A stretch of 64,000 nt of DNA, taken from positions 39,510 to 103,509 of the forward strand of contig NZ_FOIF01000003.1 in NCBI RefSeq assembly GCF_900111575.1, read 5' to 3'. Below are positions 17,647-27,686 of this stretch, piece by piece. The notes under the pieces are model-generated. The model was given only the letters and a program-made list of their open reading frames with translations. It ran no database searches and had not been told where the DNA came from. Position 1 is the first letter of the stretch; each line of letters opens with the position of its first letter. The translations under genes were made by a program, and so were the position numbers. Origin of the DNA: Anaerobranca gottschalkii DSM 13577. GTDB lineage: Bacteria; Bacillota; Proteinivoracia; Proteinivoracales; Proteinivoracaceae.

Positions 17647-18788
17647 AAAATTTATTGAAAATCATCCTCCTAATATCTTTATGTATTATAAATACCAGTT
17701 GTTGGAGTAAAAAAGAAATCGAAACATTGGGATTTGTAATGGGACTTGGTATATCTAAGACCGACACCGGCCTATATACTGCTGTAGTTCAAGTTGCTAA
17801 TCCCGCTGCCGTAGTAGCTGAAAATCCTGACCCTAGGGATGTTTATACTATTATGAAAGCAGAAGGGTTATCGGTGTTTGATGCTTTGCGGAATCTCTCT
17901 ATGATAGCTGGAAGACGCCTTTACTTTCCCCACTTAAAGGTGATCATCATAGATGAAAAAATTGCTAAGGAAGGGATTTCCGAAGTTTTGGGATTTTTAA
18001 AGCAAGATGAGGAAATAAGGTTAGAAAGTGAGGTATTGATAAGTAAACTACCGCCAGAGGAAATCTTAGATACTCCAAACACTTTAGGGGTAATTCCTGC
18101 CCAGGTATTAGATACAATTGCTGAAAACTTTGGAGCTAATAATAAAATCTATGTAGCTGATTTAAGGGAGACATTGGAAAATGCCACCAACCCATATACA
18201 AATTATGTAACAGGAGTTGTGGAAAAGATTCCGTCCCCTACTCCCTTGGAAAGGGAGATGTTGAAAATATCAAAGATCGCCATATTCAATAATGACAAAC
18301 TAGTTGGCTATTTAGATTATGAAGAAGGGCAAGCATATAACATTATTACAAATAACTTTGATAATGGTTTAATCGTCTTTGAAGATACTAAAGGGGATAA
18401 ATATACAATAGAAATGTTAGGAGTTAAGACTAAAATTACTCCTAGTTATAAAAATGATAAAGTTGTTTTTCAGTTAGATGTTAAAGGAAAGGGGAATATC
18501 GCAGGGCGGATTTCAAATGAAAAAGAAGAGATTGATATTGATGAACTTAAAAAAGTTTTGGATCAGGTAATTAAAGATAAAATTAATAGGGCAATTTTTA
18601 AAGCTCAAAGGGAGTATGGTCGAGATTATTACAATTTAAGTAAAAATTTTTACAGAAAATATCCCCAAAAATACTTTCAATTAAGGGATAAATGGGATGA
18701 ACACTTTTCAGAAGGGGAAATAAATGTCGATGTAGATATTACTATCATTCACCCAGCATTAGGAACTTATAGGGGGACTATAAAGTGA
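17643..18788 (+). CDS. Spore germination lipoprotein, Ger(x)C family
   Basis: This 381-aa lipoprotein is the C subunit of the receptor. The signal peptide ends near Cys20 (IINTSCWSKKEIETLGFVMG), and the Trp-Ser-x-x-E-I-E-x-L sequence after the cysteine is typical of the family. The C-terminal part contains NRAIFKAQREYGRDYYNL. It is attached to the outer face of the inner spore membrane after lipidation. Start and stop overlap both neighbours by 4 bp, so A, C and the next small gene are translated together. Confidence 0.92.
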   Translation: MKNLLKIILLISLCIINTSCWSKKEIETLGFVMGLGISKTDTGLYTAVVQVANPAAVVAENPDPRDVYTIMKAEGLSVFDALRNLSMIAGRRLYFPHLKVIIIDEKIAKEGISEVLGFLKQDEEIRLESEVLISKLPPEEILDTPNTLGVIPAQVLDTIAENFGANNKIYVADLRETLENATNPYTNYVTGVVEKIPSPTPLEREMLKISKIAIFNNDKLVGYLDYEEGQAYNIITNNFDNGLIVFEDTKGDKYTIEMLGVKTKITPSYKNDKVVFQLDVKGKGNIAGRISNEKEEIDIDELKKVLDQVIKDKINRAIFKAQREYGRDYYNLSKNFYRKYPQKYFQLRDKWDEHFSEGEINVDVDITIIHPALGTYRGTIK

Positions 18789-19015
18789 ATTTTGTTTTAA
18801 TACTCTTAGTATTTATTGTCCTTTTGATCGATTTTTTGTCTTTTCATAAACATCAGAGGAAAACCCTTTATGTTTATGGTGGATTAGTATTTTTGATATT
18901 AGCCATTTCCCTCTTTGATAAATTTGAAGTTTTTTCAATGAGCCCATTAGAAACTTTATTGATAAAAATGGAGCCTGTTGTAGAGTTTATTTCCCGGCTT
19001 ATCCAGAAATTATAA
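18785..19015 (+). CDS. Small two-helix membrane protein at the end of the germination operon
   Basis: This 76-aa protein has two hydrophobic segments (about residues 3-17 and 30-43) followed by an amphipathic tail. It starts with GTG overlapping the stop of the lipoprotein gene, so it is co-translated with the receptor. I do not recognise its family. By position it may be a fourth receptor component comparable to the small D subunits described for some germinant receptors, which is an inference from context only. Confidence 0.7.
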   Translation: MNFVLILLVFIVLLIDFLSFHKHQRKTLYVYGGLVFLILAISLFDKFEVFSMSPLETLLIKMEPVVEFISRLIQKL

Positions 19016-19098
19016 AAATTTTTCGGTGGAAAAAGGAATATCGAGGAGTATGCCGAATAAAAGATAACAAGATGATTGTTTTGGAGGAGGTTTTATTG

Positions 19099-19962
19099 AT
19101 GGGTGTTAAAATTATAACTGATAGTGCCTGTGATTTAACAAGGGATTTTTTGGCTAGTTTAGATGTCGATGTCGTTCCTATTTTGGTTTATTTAGATGGG
19201 GAAGAGTATCTAGATGGTTTAACATTAAAACCTGAAGATATGTTAAGACAGATGAGGGAAGGGAAGGTATTTAAAACTTCTCAAATTCCTCCAAATATTT
19301 TTAAAGAAAAGTTTTTAGAACTAGCCCAATTAGGAAAACCTTGTATCTATATTGCCTTTTCTTCAGGTTTATCAGGTACATATAATTCCGCCTTAATTGC
19401 AAGGGAAGAAGTTTTAGAGGAATATCCCGACTTTCAGCTAGAAATAATTGATACTAAATGTGCGTCAGTAGGTTTTGGTTTAGTTGTTTATAAAGCTGCC
19501 CTTATGGCAAAGGAAGGTAAAAGTTATGAAGAAATAATCAAAAGTATTAAGTTCAATGCTCAGCATATGGAACACATTTTTACCGTCGATGATTTAGAAT
19601 ACCTCTATCGGGGGGGAAGGGTTAGTAAAACCGCTGCCTTTGTAGGTGGAGTTTTAAATGTTAAACCAATTCTCCATGTAAAAGATGGAAAACTGATTCC
19701 AATTGATAAAGTTAGAGGTAGACAGAAGGCTATGAAGCGGATGATTGAAATCGTTAAAGAGCGGGGAGTAGATTTGCAAAATCAATTAATTGGCATAAAC
19801 CATGGTGATGATCTAGAAGGAGCTAACAAGTTAAAGGCGATGTTAGAGGTAGAATTTGGCTGTAAAGATTTCCTTGTAAGCTGTATCGGTTGTGCCGTAG
19901 GAGCCCACTCTGGCCCTGGAACTTTATCGGTATTTTTCTTAAATAAATTGGAAGAAAATTAG
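19099..19962 (+). CDS. DegV family fatty acid-binding protein (first of two)
   Basis: DegV proteins bind a fatty acid and can act as the FakB carrier for fatty acid kinase. The protein is 287 aa from the ATG at 19099, chosen because GGAGGAGG lies just before it. The family motifs ITDSACDL at the N-terminus, TSQIPP, AFSSGLSGTYNSA and VGAHSGPGTLSVFF at the C-terminus are clear. It is a single gene between terminators. A second family member lies at 29010. Confidence 0.9.
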   Translation: MGVKIITDSACDLTRDFLASLDVDVVPILVYLDGEEYLDGLTLKPEDMLRQMREGKVFKTSQIPPNIFKEKFLELAQLGKPCIYIAFSSGLSGTYNSALIAREEVLEEYPDFQLEIIDTKCASVGFGLVVYKAALMAKEGKSYEEIIKSIKFNAQHMEHIFTVDDLEYLYRGGRVSKTAAFVGGVLNVKPILHVKDGKLIPIDKVRGRQKAMKRMIEIVKERGVDLQNQLIGINHGDDLEGANKLKAMLEVEFGCKDFLVSCIGCAVGAHSGPGTLSVFFLNKLEEN

Positions 19963-20006
19963 AAGGCTTTTCCTCTATAATATATTGTTAATAAAGCTTT
20001 TGTGGG

Positions 20007-20041
20007 AGACTTATTGTTGAAAAACAATAGGTCTTTTTTTT
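20007..20041 (+). terminator. Terminator after degV-like gene 1
   Basis: AGACTTATTGTT pairs with AACAATAGGTCT (one G-U pair) around a GAAA-containing loop and is followed by eight T. Confidence 0.9.
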
Positions 20042-20124
20042 GTAGGCTAGTCCATTCCTTCTTCATTATTACTAGGTTTCTTACTCGTGGACATTCGATT
20101 ATAGGAACTTAATCAAGTGTTCTA

Positions 20125-20643
20125 CTAATTACCTATTTCCTTAATTCTTTGTTTTAATATCTCTCTGTTGATTTTTATTTTGTTATCATTATGCTCAATA
20201 TACTTACCATCCTCGAGTAAATATGCCCCTTGTGTTGGGTTTATTAAGCTAGCTGGTGAGTCCTCGTAGGTAACTAGAAAAAGTAAATATGTTAAATCTT
20301 TTTTTAGATTAACCCTTTCGTCAGTAGTTACTACTAAGTCTTTAGTTTCCCCACCTACTTGTTTAATTTTAATAACTTCTTTACTATTGAATTTTCCTTT
20401 AAAATTAGTAATAATCTCCACATCATAAACCGTATACAATACCCCTTCTTGTTCACTTCCAACAACAGTCATTGAAAGTATTTTCCCTTCGACTATGGTG
20501 TCGGCACTAAGGATCATAGAGTCTAAATCGTCATAAAGTGGATAAATTATGTGTACTTTAACAACTGATTTGCAACCTGTGATAGTTAAAATTAGTAGGG
20601 CTATTACTACTATAGATATAATTTCTTTTTTAAGCTTTAACAT
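20125..20643 (-). CDS. Putative lipoprotein of unknown function
   Basis: This 172-aa protein has a lipoprotein signal peptide: basic start, hydrophobic stretch, then LTITGC with the cysteine near residue 24. The mature part has a VEGKIL...YTVYDVEI...GETKD pattern suggesting a small beta-rich domain. No family is recognised with confidence. The ATG at 20643 is chosen over an upstream ATG because AAAGGAGG lies directly before it. It stands alone and is probably exposed on the outer face of the membrane. Confidence 0.7.
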   Translation of the reverse strand: MLKLKKEIISIVVIALLILTITGCKSVVKVHIIYPLYDDLDSMILSADTIVEGKILSMTVVGSEQEGVLYTVYDVEIITNFKGKFNSKEVIKIKQVGGETKDLVVTTDERVNLKKDLTYLLFLVTYEDSPASLINPTQGAYLLEDGKYIEHNDNKIKINREILKQRIKEIGN

Positions 20644-20978
20644 AACAAATTCCTCCTTTAATCTAATCATATTTAACTTTTAACGTTTGTAAAGTCAAAT
20701 AAGAATTAAGACTAAGAGTAAAATCTTGTTTAAACATCTTTTTGTTAACATTGTTTTTCCCTGACTTATGTTTATTTACCTATAATTTTAACTATTATTC
20801 TAAAAATTTTCAATTAACACAAGATGGAGGGCTTTATATTATGATATCTCCCTTGGTTGGTATGGTTAGGTTTTTTATATTAAAACAATAAATATAACAG
20901 TAGAAATAAAAAATATAAACACAGTATAACAGTTTTTAAAACCTTGAAAATACTTATAAAAAGTTTTGTAACAGGGTA
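20644..20978. other. Non-coding stretch between the lipoprotein gene and pflB
   Basis: This is very AT-rich. It should hold the divergent lipoprotein promoter and any upstream regulation of pflB. Two TTGTTWAA-like half-sites near 20726-20750 recall Rex half-operators, but no complete palindrome was found. Nothing else is visible. Confidence 0.4.
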
Positions 20979-21007
20979 TTGAAAAAATATAATACAGATT
21001 GTATAAT
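20979..21007 (+). promoter_or_regulatory. pflB promoter
   Basis: A -35 TTGAAA (20979-20984) and a perfect -10 TATAAT (21002-21007) have 17 bp between them. This gives a leader of about 45 bases before the pflB ATG. Confidence 0.8.
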
Positions 21008-21058
21008 GAAAATGTGATAATAATTCTTAGTTAAATTTTAATATAGGAGTTGATATAT

Positions 21059-23296
21059 ATGATGAAAAACTATCTTGATAAGGCATGGAAAGGTTTTAAT
21101 AGTGGACAATGGATGGAGAGAGTGGATGTTAGGGATTTCATCCAAAAAAACTACACTCCCTATGAAGGAGATGATAGTTTTTTAGCTAATGCCAGTGAGA
21201 AGACCATTAAAGTTTGGGAAAAGGCTAAAGAACTTTTAAGAGAAGAGCTTAAAAAGGGAATTCTAGCTTTAGATACACAGACTATTTCCGGTATCTCGGC
21301 ATATAAACCTGGATATTTAGATAAAGAAAATGAAGTAATAGTAGGTTTTCAAACAGATGAGCCTCTAAAAAGGATCGTCAACCCTTTTGGAGGGATAAGG
21401 ATGGCAGTAGATGCTGCGGAAAGTTATGGGTACAATATTGACGACAAGATTGTAGAGATTTTTACTAAATATAGAAAAACCCACAACCAAGGGGTATTCG
21501 ATGCTTACACAAAGGAAATGAAATTAGCGAGAAAAGCAGGGGTAATAACTGGTCTTCCCGATGCCTACGGAAGAGGGCGAATTATTGGTGATTACCGGAG
21601 AGTTGCCCTTTATGGAACTGCTTTTCTCATTGAAGACAAAAAAAGGGAACTAGATGAAATTACTGGAACTATGACAGAAGAAATTATAAGGCTTAGGGAA
21701 GAGTTGACAGAACAAATCAAAGCTTTAAAAGAAATGGAAGAAATGGCCCTTTCCTATGGATATGATATTTCTCAACCTGCTCAAAATGCCAAAGAAGCAG
21801 TCCAGTGGGTGTATTTTGCCTATTTAGCAGCTATAAAGCAGCAAAATGGGGCTGCTATGTCATTAGGTAGAGTGAGTACTTTCTTAGATATTTATATTCA
21901 AAGGGATTTAAATTCTGGAGTAATAACTGAAGGGGAAGCTCAAGAGCTAATTGACCAATTTGTAATTAAATTAAGGTTAGCAAGGCATTTGAGAACCCCA
22001 GAATACAATGAACTCTTTGCCGGTGATCCTACATGGATAACTGAAGCCATTGGAGGGATGGGGGAAGATGGAAGAACATTAGTTACTAAAAACAGTTTTA
22101 GATTTTTGCATACTCTAGTAAATCTAGGACCGGCCCCTGAACCTAACATGACAGTCCTTTGGTCTACAAAACTCCCTCAAAACTTTAAGGAGTATTGCGC
22201 AAAACTTTCTATCCTCACCGACTCTATCCAATATGAGAATGATGATATTATGAGGCCGTTATACGGTGATGATTACGGTATTGCTTGCTGTGTTTCTGCA
22301 ATGAAAATAGGTAAACAAATGCAATTCTTTGGAGCTAGGGCAAATTTAGCTAAAGCCCTTTTATATGCCATAAATGGTGGGGTTGATGAAAAACTTAATT
22401 TACCTGTAGCTCCTGAAATGGAGTTACCCCAAGGAGAATATCTAGATTACAACGAAGTTCTTCAAAAATTTGAAAAGGTAATGGAGTGGCTGGCAAAACT
22501 TTACGTAAATACAATGAATGTTATCCACTATATGCATGATAAATATGCCTATGAATCTTCCATGCTTGCCCTCCACGACAGGGATGTAGAGCGGTTAATG
22601 GCCTTTGGAATCGCTGGTCTTTCTGTAGTAGTGGATTCATTAAGTGCAATAAAATACGCTAAAGTTAAACCTATCAGGGAAAATAATATAGCAGTGGATT
22701 TTATAATCGAAGGGGATTATCCTAAGTTTGGAAATGATGATGATAGGGTAGACGAAATCGCCACTTATGTAGTGGAAAAATTCAGCAAAGAATTGAAAAA
22801 ACATGCCACTTACAGGAATGCTATCCATACCCTATCGGTCTTAACAATTACTTCTAACGTAGTTTATGGTAAAAAAACAGGGGCTACCCCTGATGGAAGG
22901 AAAGCTGGAGAAGCCTTTGCTCCAGGGGCAAACCCTATGCATGGTAGGGATATAAGTGGTGCCTTAGCTTCATTAAATTCAGTAGCTAAAATCCCTTACA
23001 AACATTGTTTAGATGGAGTGTCAAATACCTTTACTGTAGTTCCTGAGACTTTAGGAAAAGATAGGGAAGGGCAAATAGAAAACTTAGTTAATATTTTAGA
23101 TGGATATTTTGAACAAAAAGCCCATCACTTAAATGTAAATGTTTTAAATAGAGAAACTTTATTAGATGCCATGGAAAATCCAGAAAAATATCCTTCATTG
23201 ACTATTAGAGTTTCCGGCTATGCAGTAAACTTCAATAGGCTTTCTAAACTACAACAGCAAGAGGTAATTAGTAGGACATTCCACGAAAGGATGTAA
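21059..23296 (+). CDS. pflB: Formate C-acetyltransferase (pyruvate formate-lyase)
   Basis: This glycyl-radical enzyme converts pyruvate and CoA to acetyl-CoA and formate under anaerobiosis. The 745-aa protein shows the adjacent catalytic cysteines in GIACCVSAM (C410, C411) and the radical glycine in RVSGYAVNF (G720) near the C-terminus. The ATG at 21059 is chosen over a TTG at 21050 because AGGAG ends just before the TTG. The activating enzyme gene follows 4 bp later. The CC pair and overall length argue for true pyruvate formate-lyase rather than a diol dehydratase-like relative. Confidence 0.96.
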   Translation: MMKNYLDKAWKGFNSGQWMERVDVRDFIQKNYTPYEGDDSFLANASEKTIKVWEKAKELLREELKKGILALDTQTISGISAYKPGYLDKENEVIVGFQTDEPLKRIVNPFGGIRMAVDAAESYGYNIDDKIVEIFTKYRKTHNQGVFDAYTKEMKLARKAGVITGLPDAYGRGRIIGDYRRVALYGTAFLIEDKKRELDEITGTMTEEIIRLREELTEQIKALKEMEEMALSYGYDISQPAQNAKEAVQWVYFAYLAAIKQQNGAAMSLGRVSTFLDIYIQRDLNSGVITEGEAQELIDQFVIKLRLARHLRTPEYNELFAGDPTWITEAIGGMGEDGRTLVTKNSFRFLHTLVNLGPAPEPNMTVLWSTKLPQNFKEYCAKLSILTDSIQYENDDIMRPLYGDDYGIACCVSAMKIGKQMQFFGARANLAKALLYAINGGVDEKLNLPVAPEMELPQGEYLDYNEVLQKFEKVMEWLAKLYVNTMNVIHYMHDKYAYESSMLALHDRDVERLMAFGIAGLSVVVDSLSAIKYAKVKPIRENNIAVDFIIEGDYPKFGNDDDRVDEIATYVVEKFSKELKKHATYRNAIHTLSVLTITSNVVYGKKTGATPDGRKAGEAFAPGANPMHGRDISGALASLNSVAKIPYKHCLDGVSNTFTVVPETLGKDREGQIENLVNILDGYFEQKAHHLNVNVLNRETLLDAMENPEKYPSLTIRVSGYAVNFNRLSKLQQQEVISRTFHERM

Positions 23297-23300
23297 TAAT

Positions 23301-24065
23301 ATGGCTAATATATCTAATATAGCTAGAGTTCATTCAATTGAAACTATGGGTTTAGTGGATGGACCGGGTATCAGAACAGTTATCTTTTTACAAGGATGTC
23401 AGCTCAGGTGCCGTTATTGTCATAATCCAGATACCTGGGGATTAAAGGGTGGAAAGGAAATGACGGCAGAGGAACTGATAAAAATAGTTAAGAGATATAA
23501 AGTTTATTATAAAAACAAAGGAGGGGTCACCTTATCTGGCGGTGAACCCCTACTGCAACCCCAATTTGTCCTTGAGTTTTTTAAAAGGTGTAAAGAAGAG
23601 GGAATCCATACAGTTTTAGATACAGCGGGACATGGCTGTGGTGATGAGAAGTTATACAGGGAAATTTTACAGTATACCGATCTAGTACTTTACGATATCA
23701 AGGCTTTAGATGAAAAGGGGTATTTTAAGCTAACCGGTGGCAGACAAAGGGAATCTTTGGATTTTCTCGATATATTGATAGAATCTGGTGTTAGTATGTG
23801 GATTAGACATGTGGTAATACCGGGAATCAATGATACAAAGGATAATATCATTCAATTAGCAAAGTTTATTAACAAAATTCCAAATGTAGAAAAATGTGAA
23901 TTACTCCCATATCATAACTATGGTATTAAAAAGTATAAAGAATTGAAGATAAAGTATCCTTTAGAGGGAATTCCCCCTATGGATGAAGAAGGGTTCATTT
24001 ATTTGAATAACCTTTTAGCAAAACACCTTGATATTCCCCATAAAGTTCCCAGTAAAGTTATTTAG
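23301..24065 (+). CDS. pflA: Pyruvate formate-lyase activating enzyme
   Basis: This radical SAM enzyme installs the glycyl radical on PflB. The 254-aa protein has the [4Fe-4S] motif CQLRCRYCHNPDTW (CxxxCxxC, about residues 33-40), the GGEP motif in LSGGEPLLQP and GPGIRTVIFLQG upstream. Its length lacks any ferredoxin-like insert, as expected for the PflA rather than the glycerol dehydratase activase group. It is co-transcribed with pflB and followed by a terminator. Confidence 0.95.
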   Translation: MANISNIARVHSIETMGLVDGPGIRTVIFLQGCQLRCRYCHNPDTWGLKGGKEMTAEELIKIVKRYKVYYKNKGGVTLSGGEPLLQPQFVLEFFKRCKEEGIHTVLDTAGHGCGDEKLYREILQYTDLVLYDIKALDEKGYFKLTGGRQRESLDFLDILIESGVSMWIRHVVIPGINDTKDNIIQLAKFINKIPNVEKCELLPYHNYGIKKYKELKIKYPLEGIPPMDEEGFIYLNNLLAKHLDIPHKVPSKVI

Positions 24066-24088
24066 AGGCTATGGCCTCTATTCTTTTT
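24063..24088 (+). terminator. pflBA terminator
   Basis: TAGAGGC and GCCTCTA arms enclose a TATG loop, followed by a T-rich tract. The pflA stop codon overlaps the first arm. Confidence 0.88.
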
Positions 24089-24099
24089 TAAATAAAAGA

Positions 24100-24127
24100 T
24101 AGACAAACTGGATAAATGTGTTATAAT
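24100..24127 (+). promoter_or_regulatory. Promoter of the DEAD-box helicase gene
   Basis: TAGACA (24100-24105) and TATAAT (24122-24127) are spaced by 16 bp. The transcript would have a leader of about 80 bases before the TTG start, as is common for cold-induced helicase genes. Confidence 0.6.
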
Positions 24128-24214
24128 TAGATGTTAACCAATATAGTTATAATACTTTTTCGCAAAAAAGGTAAAAATAATTATAAAATATTTAAGAAAA
24201 AGGAGTTTTTTGCA

Positions 24215-25648
24215 TTGATAACATTTGAAGAATTTTCATTGAATCGAAAAATTTTAAAGGCAGTTAGAGAGTTAGGTTTTGAAGAGCCGACTCCTATACA
24301 AGGGGAAGCTATCCCAAAAGTTTTAGAGGGAAGGGATATTATCGGTTTAGCTCAAACTGGTACTGGAAAAACCGCTGCCTTTGGCCTTCCTATGCTAAAT
24401 AACTTAGATCCCGATAGTGATGAAATCCAAGGGTTAATCCTATGTCCTACTAGGGAGCTGGCTATCCAAGTAGCAGAGGAATTAAGTAAGTTAGGGAAAT
24501 ATGTTAAACATAAAATTTTACCAGTATATGGTGGTCAAGATATAGGAAGACAAATAAAGGCTTTAAAACAAAGGCCTACAATAATTGTTGGAACACCAGG
24601 TAGGGTAATTGATCACATCAATAGAAAGACTTTAAAATTAGAAAATTTAAAAATAGCTGTGTTAGATGAAGCCGATGAAATGCTAGATATGGGCTTTTTA
24701 GAAGATATTGAAACTATTTTAAGTAAAACCCCTGCCGATAAACAAACACTATTGTTTTCTGCTACTATGCCTAAACCTATTGAAAAATTAGCCCAAAAGT
24801 TTCTCAAAGATCCCTATAGAATTTCTGTAGTATCTAAACAGACTACAGCTCCCCAAATCTCCCAATATTATATTGAGCTAGACGAACATCAAAAGTTCGA
24901 TGTCCTCTGTCGCTTATTGGATATGGAAGGAACTACCTCTGCTATAATCTTCGGTAGAACCAAAAGAAGGGTAGACCAATTATCAGAAGCTTTAACAAAA
25001 AGGGGTTATTTAGCAGAAGGGCTCCATGGAGATTTAAGCCAAGCTCAGCGGGATGCAGTAATGAAAAAATTTAGAAATAATCAAATTGAAATCCTTGTAG
25101 CAACAGATGTGGCTGCTAGGGGATTAGATGTTACCGGGGTTACCCATGTTTTTAACTTCGATTTACCCCAAAACTCTGATAGTTATGTTCATAGGATTGG
25201 AAGGACAGGGAGAGCGGGGAATATTGGTAAAGCCTTTACCTTCGTAACATATAGGGAAATTGCCCATTTACATTACATTGAATCTATGGTAAAAACCAAA
25301 ATTCAAAAACTCCCTATCCCTACCTATGCCCAAGCTTTTCAAGGAAAACAACGTTTGGCAGTAGAAAAATTGCAAGGGGTTATCCAAGATGGTGCATTAA
25401 ACGAATACAAGGCATCAGCAAGGTCTTTACTAGAAGAATATGATGCCCTTTCTTTAGTAGCTGCAGCTGTAAAGCTATTATCTAAAGAAACTACCAATGA
25501 AGAAGTAGTGCTAACCCCTGAACCACCGGTCTTTAACAAAAAGGCCTTTGCAATTCAAAAAAGTGGTAAAGGGAAAGGTAAAGGAAGGGAAGTTAGAGAA
25601 AGAAAAAGGGATGGAAGAGGAAAAAGTAAAGGTAAAAAACAACGTTAA
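24215..25648 (+). CDS. DEAD-box ATP-dependent RNA helicase (CshA/DeaD-like)
   Basis: This RNA helicase unwinds structured RNA in ribosome assembly or mRNA decay. The core has the Q motif (PTPIQ), Walker A AQTGTGKT (about 47-54), the box DEAD, SAT in LFSATMP and HRIGRTGRAG. The C-terminal tail is rich in Lys, Gly and Arg (KGKGKGREVRERKR), typical of RNA-binding extensions. The TTG at 24215 lies 9 bases after AAAGGAG; upstream in-frame ATG codons lack a ribosome binding site and add a non-conserved, very hydrophobic/basic stretch. The length from TTG is 477 aa. Confidence 0.92.
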   Translation: MITFEEFSLNRKILKAVRELGFEEPTPIQGEAIPKVLEGRDIIGLAQTGTGKTAAFGLPMLNNLDPDSDEIQGLILCPTRELAIQVAEELSKLGKYVKHKILPVYGGQDIGRQIKALKQRPTIIVGTPGRVIDHINRKTLKLENLKIAVLDEADEMLDMGFLEDIETILSKTPADKQTLLFSATMPKPIEKLAQKFLKDPYRISVVSKQTTAPQISQYYIELDEHQKFDVLCRLLDMEGTTSAIIFGRTKRRVDQLSEALTKRGYLAEGLHGDLSQAQRDAVMKKFRNNQIEILVATDVAARGLDVTGVTHVFNFDLPQNSDSYVHRIGRTGRAGNIGKAFTFVTYREIAHLHYIESMVKTKIQKLPIPTYAQAFQGKQRLAVEKLQGVIQDGALNEYKASARSLLEEYDALSLVAAAVKLLSKETTNEEVVLTPEPPVFNKKAFAIQKSGKGKGKGREVRERKRDGRGKSKGKKQR

Positions 25649-25669
25649 AGTGCTGGTAACAGCACTTTT
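25647..25669 (+). terminator. Terminator after the DEAD-box gene
   Basis: AAAGTGCTG and CAGCACTTT form a 9-bp stem with a GTAA loop and T-rich follow-on. Confidence 0.88.
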
Positions 25670-25714
25670 GTTTTAAGAATAACTAAAACTAGTTAAATTA
25701 GGAGGGTTGTTAGG

Positions 25715-26989
25715 ATGCCTAAGGGAATATTAGGGGTTGGAGGTTATATGTTTAAATGGCTGGTTATTGCTACATTATCTGGGATCGGCGGTGGACTTTC
25801 AGCCTTTATTCTCCGCCGTTCTATCGATTTTTTTAGTTATATTAGTAGGATATTTCCCCTATATTTAACACCCCTTATTGCTGGCTTTATCCTTATACCA
25901 ATATATTATTGGGATAAAAGGGCGAAGGGTTTTGGTACTGATCATTACATATTAACTGTTAATGGAGATGAAAGGGAATTTAAAGTAAGGACTTATTTTA
26001 GTAAAATTTTAGCGACAGCTGTGACATTAGGATTCAATGGTAGTGGGGGAGTAGAAGGACCGATGTTAGTAATCGGTGGAAGTTTAGATAATATCTTAAG
26101 AAAAATATCGGCAATAAAAATTACTGAAAAGGATCATAGATTATTATCAATCTGTGGGGCAGCAGGTGCTATCGGAGCGATGTTCCGCTCTCCATTAGGG
26201 GGAGGGATTTTTGTAGTCGAAGTTTTATATAAATCTTCGTTGCCTTATCACGATATTTTTCCGGCGATATTATCTTCTACTATGGGCTATGTTGTTTTTT
26301 CTATGTTAGGTTATGGAAATCCCTTATTTGAAATCCCACTATATATTCCCAATATGACAAATGTCCCTTTATTTATAATTGCAGCTATAATCAGCGGTTT
26401 TTTAGCAGTCTTTTTTATGTATTTTTTTGCTAAAGTAGAATATATTTTAAAAAAAATACCTAACAAAATATTTCATCCTATTTTTGGAGGTTTTTTGGTA
26501 GGGGGAATTTTATATTTTCTACCCCAGGTTGGAGGGACAGGCTTAGATATAATCCAAAGTATGATCACCGACACCTTTCCCCTGAAAATTGCTGTTATTT
26601 TATTAGTTGGTAAAATTATCGCAACATCAATAACTGTAAATTCTGGAGGAAGTGCCGGGTTAGTTATTCCTGCTTTATTTATCGGAGGCATCGGCGGTAA
26701 TTTTGTAGCAACAGTTTTAGGGGTTGAAGACTTAGGTTTAATTGCCTCATTAGTAACAGCTGGGATGGGGGCCAGTTTAGCAGGTATTGCAAATGTCCCA
26801 GTGGCAGCTGCGGTGATGATTGTTGAGATGGTTGGCTTGAAAATTGGTGTACCGGCAGTTTTAGGTAGTATTATTGGATATGCCATCGGTAGAAGGAGGG
26901 TAATTTACGGTTTTGCTATCCCCGATGGGGAGGAATATGAGTTAAATGAGTCTTTAAGGTTGTTGGATAGAAATGAAGAAAAACATTAA
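25715..26989 (+). CDS. ClC-type chloride channel/transporter
   Basis: This 424-aa polytopic membrane protein is of the ClC family, moving chloride or other anions, often coupled to protons. Family elements are visible: GSGGVEGPMLVIGG (equivalent of the GREGP region), FRSPLGGGIFVVEVLY (equivalent of the conserved GVLFxxE region) and SGGSAGLVIPALFIGGIGG (equivalent of GGxFxPxLxxGA). There is no C-terminal CBS pair. GGAGGG lies 8 bp before the ATG. It appears to be a single-gene transcript. Confidence 0.9.
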   Translation: MPKGILGVGGYMFKWLVIATLSGIGGGLSAFILRRSIDFFSYISRIFPLYLTPLIAGFILIPIYYWDKRAKGFGTDHYILTVNGDEREFKVRTYFSKILATAVTLGFNGSGGVEGPMLVIGGSLDNILRKISAIKITEKDHRLLSICGAAGAIGAMFRSPLGGGIFVVEVLYKSSLPYHDIFPAILSSTMGYVVFSMLGYGNPLFEIPLYIPNMTNVPLFIIAAIISGFLAVFFMYFFAKVEYILKKIPNKIFHPIFGGFLVGGILYFLPQVGGTGLDIIQSMITDTFPLKIAVILLVGKIIATSITVNSGGSAGLVIPALFIGGIGGNFVATVLGVEDLGLIASLVTAGMGASLAGIANVPVAAAVMIVEMVGLKIGVPAVLGSIIGYAIGRRRVIYGFAIPDGEEYELNESLRLLDRNEEKH

Positions 26990-27094
26990 TAAAAAACTAA
27001 TTTTTATTAACAAGTTAAGAAGTTTGTTATATAATTTTTATAGATAATCATAGATAGCTTATGGGACAATTAGTTAAAGTTAGGAGAGTTGAGA

Positions 27095-27511
27095 ATGAAA
27101 TACGAAAAATCCTGTGGTGCAGTGGTTTATAAAAGGGTTAATGGGGAAATATTATTTCTTCTTCTTAAACATAGCAATGGAGGACATTGGGGATTACCTA
27201 AAGGTCATGTAGAAGAAGGAGAAACGGAAAGGGAAACAGCTATCAGGGAAATTTATGAAGAAACAGGTGTTAAAATAGCAAAACTTTATGAGGATTTTCG
27301 CTATGAAATAGAGTACTCACCGATGGAAGGGGTAATGAAAAAGGTAATTTACTTTGTAGCAGAGGCTGAAGATGGTGAATTGAAAAATCAAGTAGAAGAA
27401 ATAGAACAATGTATTTGGGTTGATTATCGGAAAGCATTAGAAATTGTAACCTATGAAAATACTAGACAGCTTTTAGCAAAAGCGGAGGAATTTATTAGAA
27501 GTTTGAATTAA
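27095..27511 (+). CDS. Nudix hydrolase
   Basis: This is a 138-aa Nudix pyrophosphohydrolase. The full Nudix box, GX5EX7REUXEEXGU, is present from G37 (GHVEEGETERETAIREIYEE) through V59. The preceding sequence, CGAVVYKR and HWGLPKGH, resembles the diadenosine tetraphosphatase/MutT-like group, so a dinucleoside polyphosphate or oxidised nucleotide substrate is likely but not certain. The ATG at 27095 is used because AGGAGA lies 7 bp upstream; a TTG at 27089 is too close to it. Confidence 0.9.
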   Translation: MKYEKSCGAVVYKRVNGEILFLLLKHSNGGHWGLPKGHVEEGETERETAIREIYEETGVKIAKLYEDFRYEIEYSPMEGVMKKVIYFVAEAEDGELKNQVEEIEQCIWVDYRKALEIVTYENTRQLLAKAEEFIRSLN

Positions 27512-27686
27512 GAGTTAATTATTTTACTTTATTTATTATAGCACCTTAAATTAACTGAGGATTGTATAATTAAGAAATTTAAAACGAAAATAATATTAAA
27601 TTTCCTCAATTACAAACTTTATGAATTTAATGTTGCTTTTTTTTTTTATGGTATAATAAGGTTATCAATAAAAAAGGGGGACTATT

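Noticed and set aside
20720..20760. Rex operator upstream of pflB
   Set aside because: Only TTGTTWAA half-sites are visible; no complete TTGTTAANNNNTTAACAA palindrome was found.
26473..26886. 137-codon open frame antisense to the ClC gene
   Set aside because: Pro/Ile/Thr-rich shadow of a transmembrane gene on the opposite strand.
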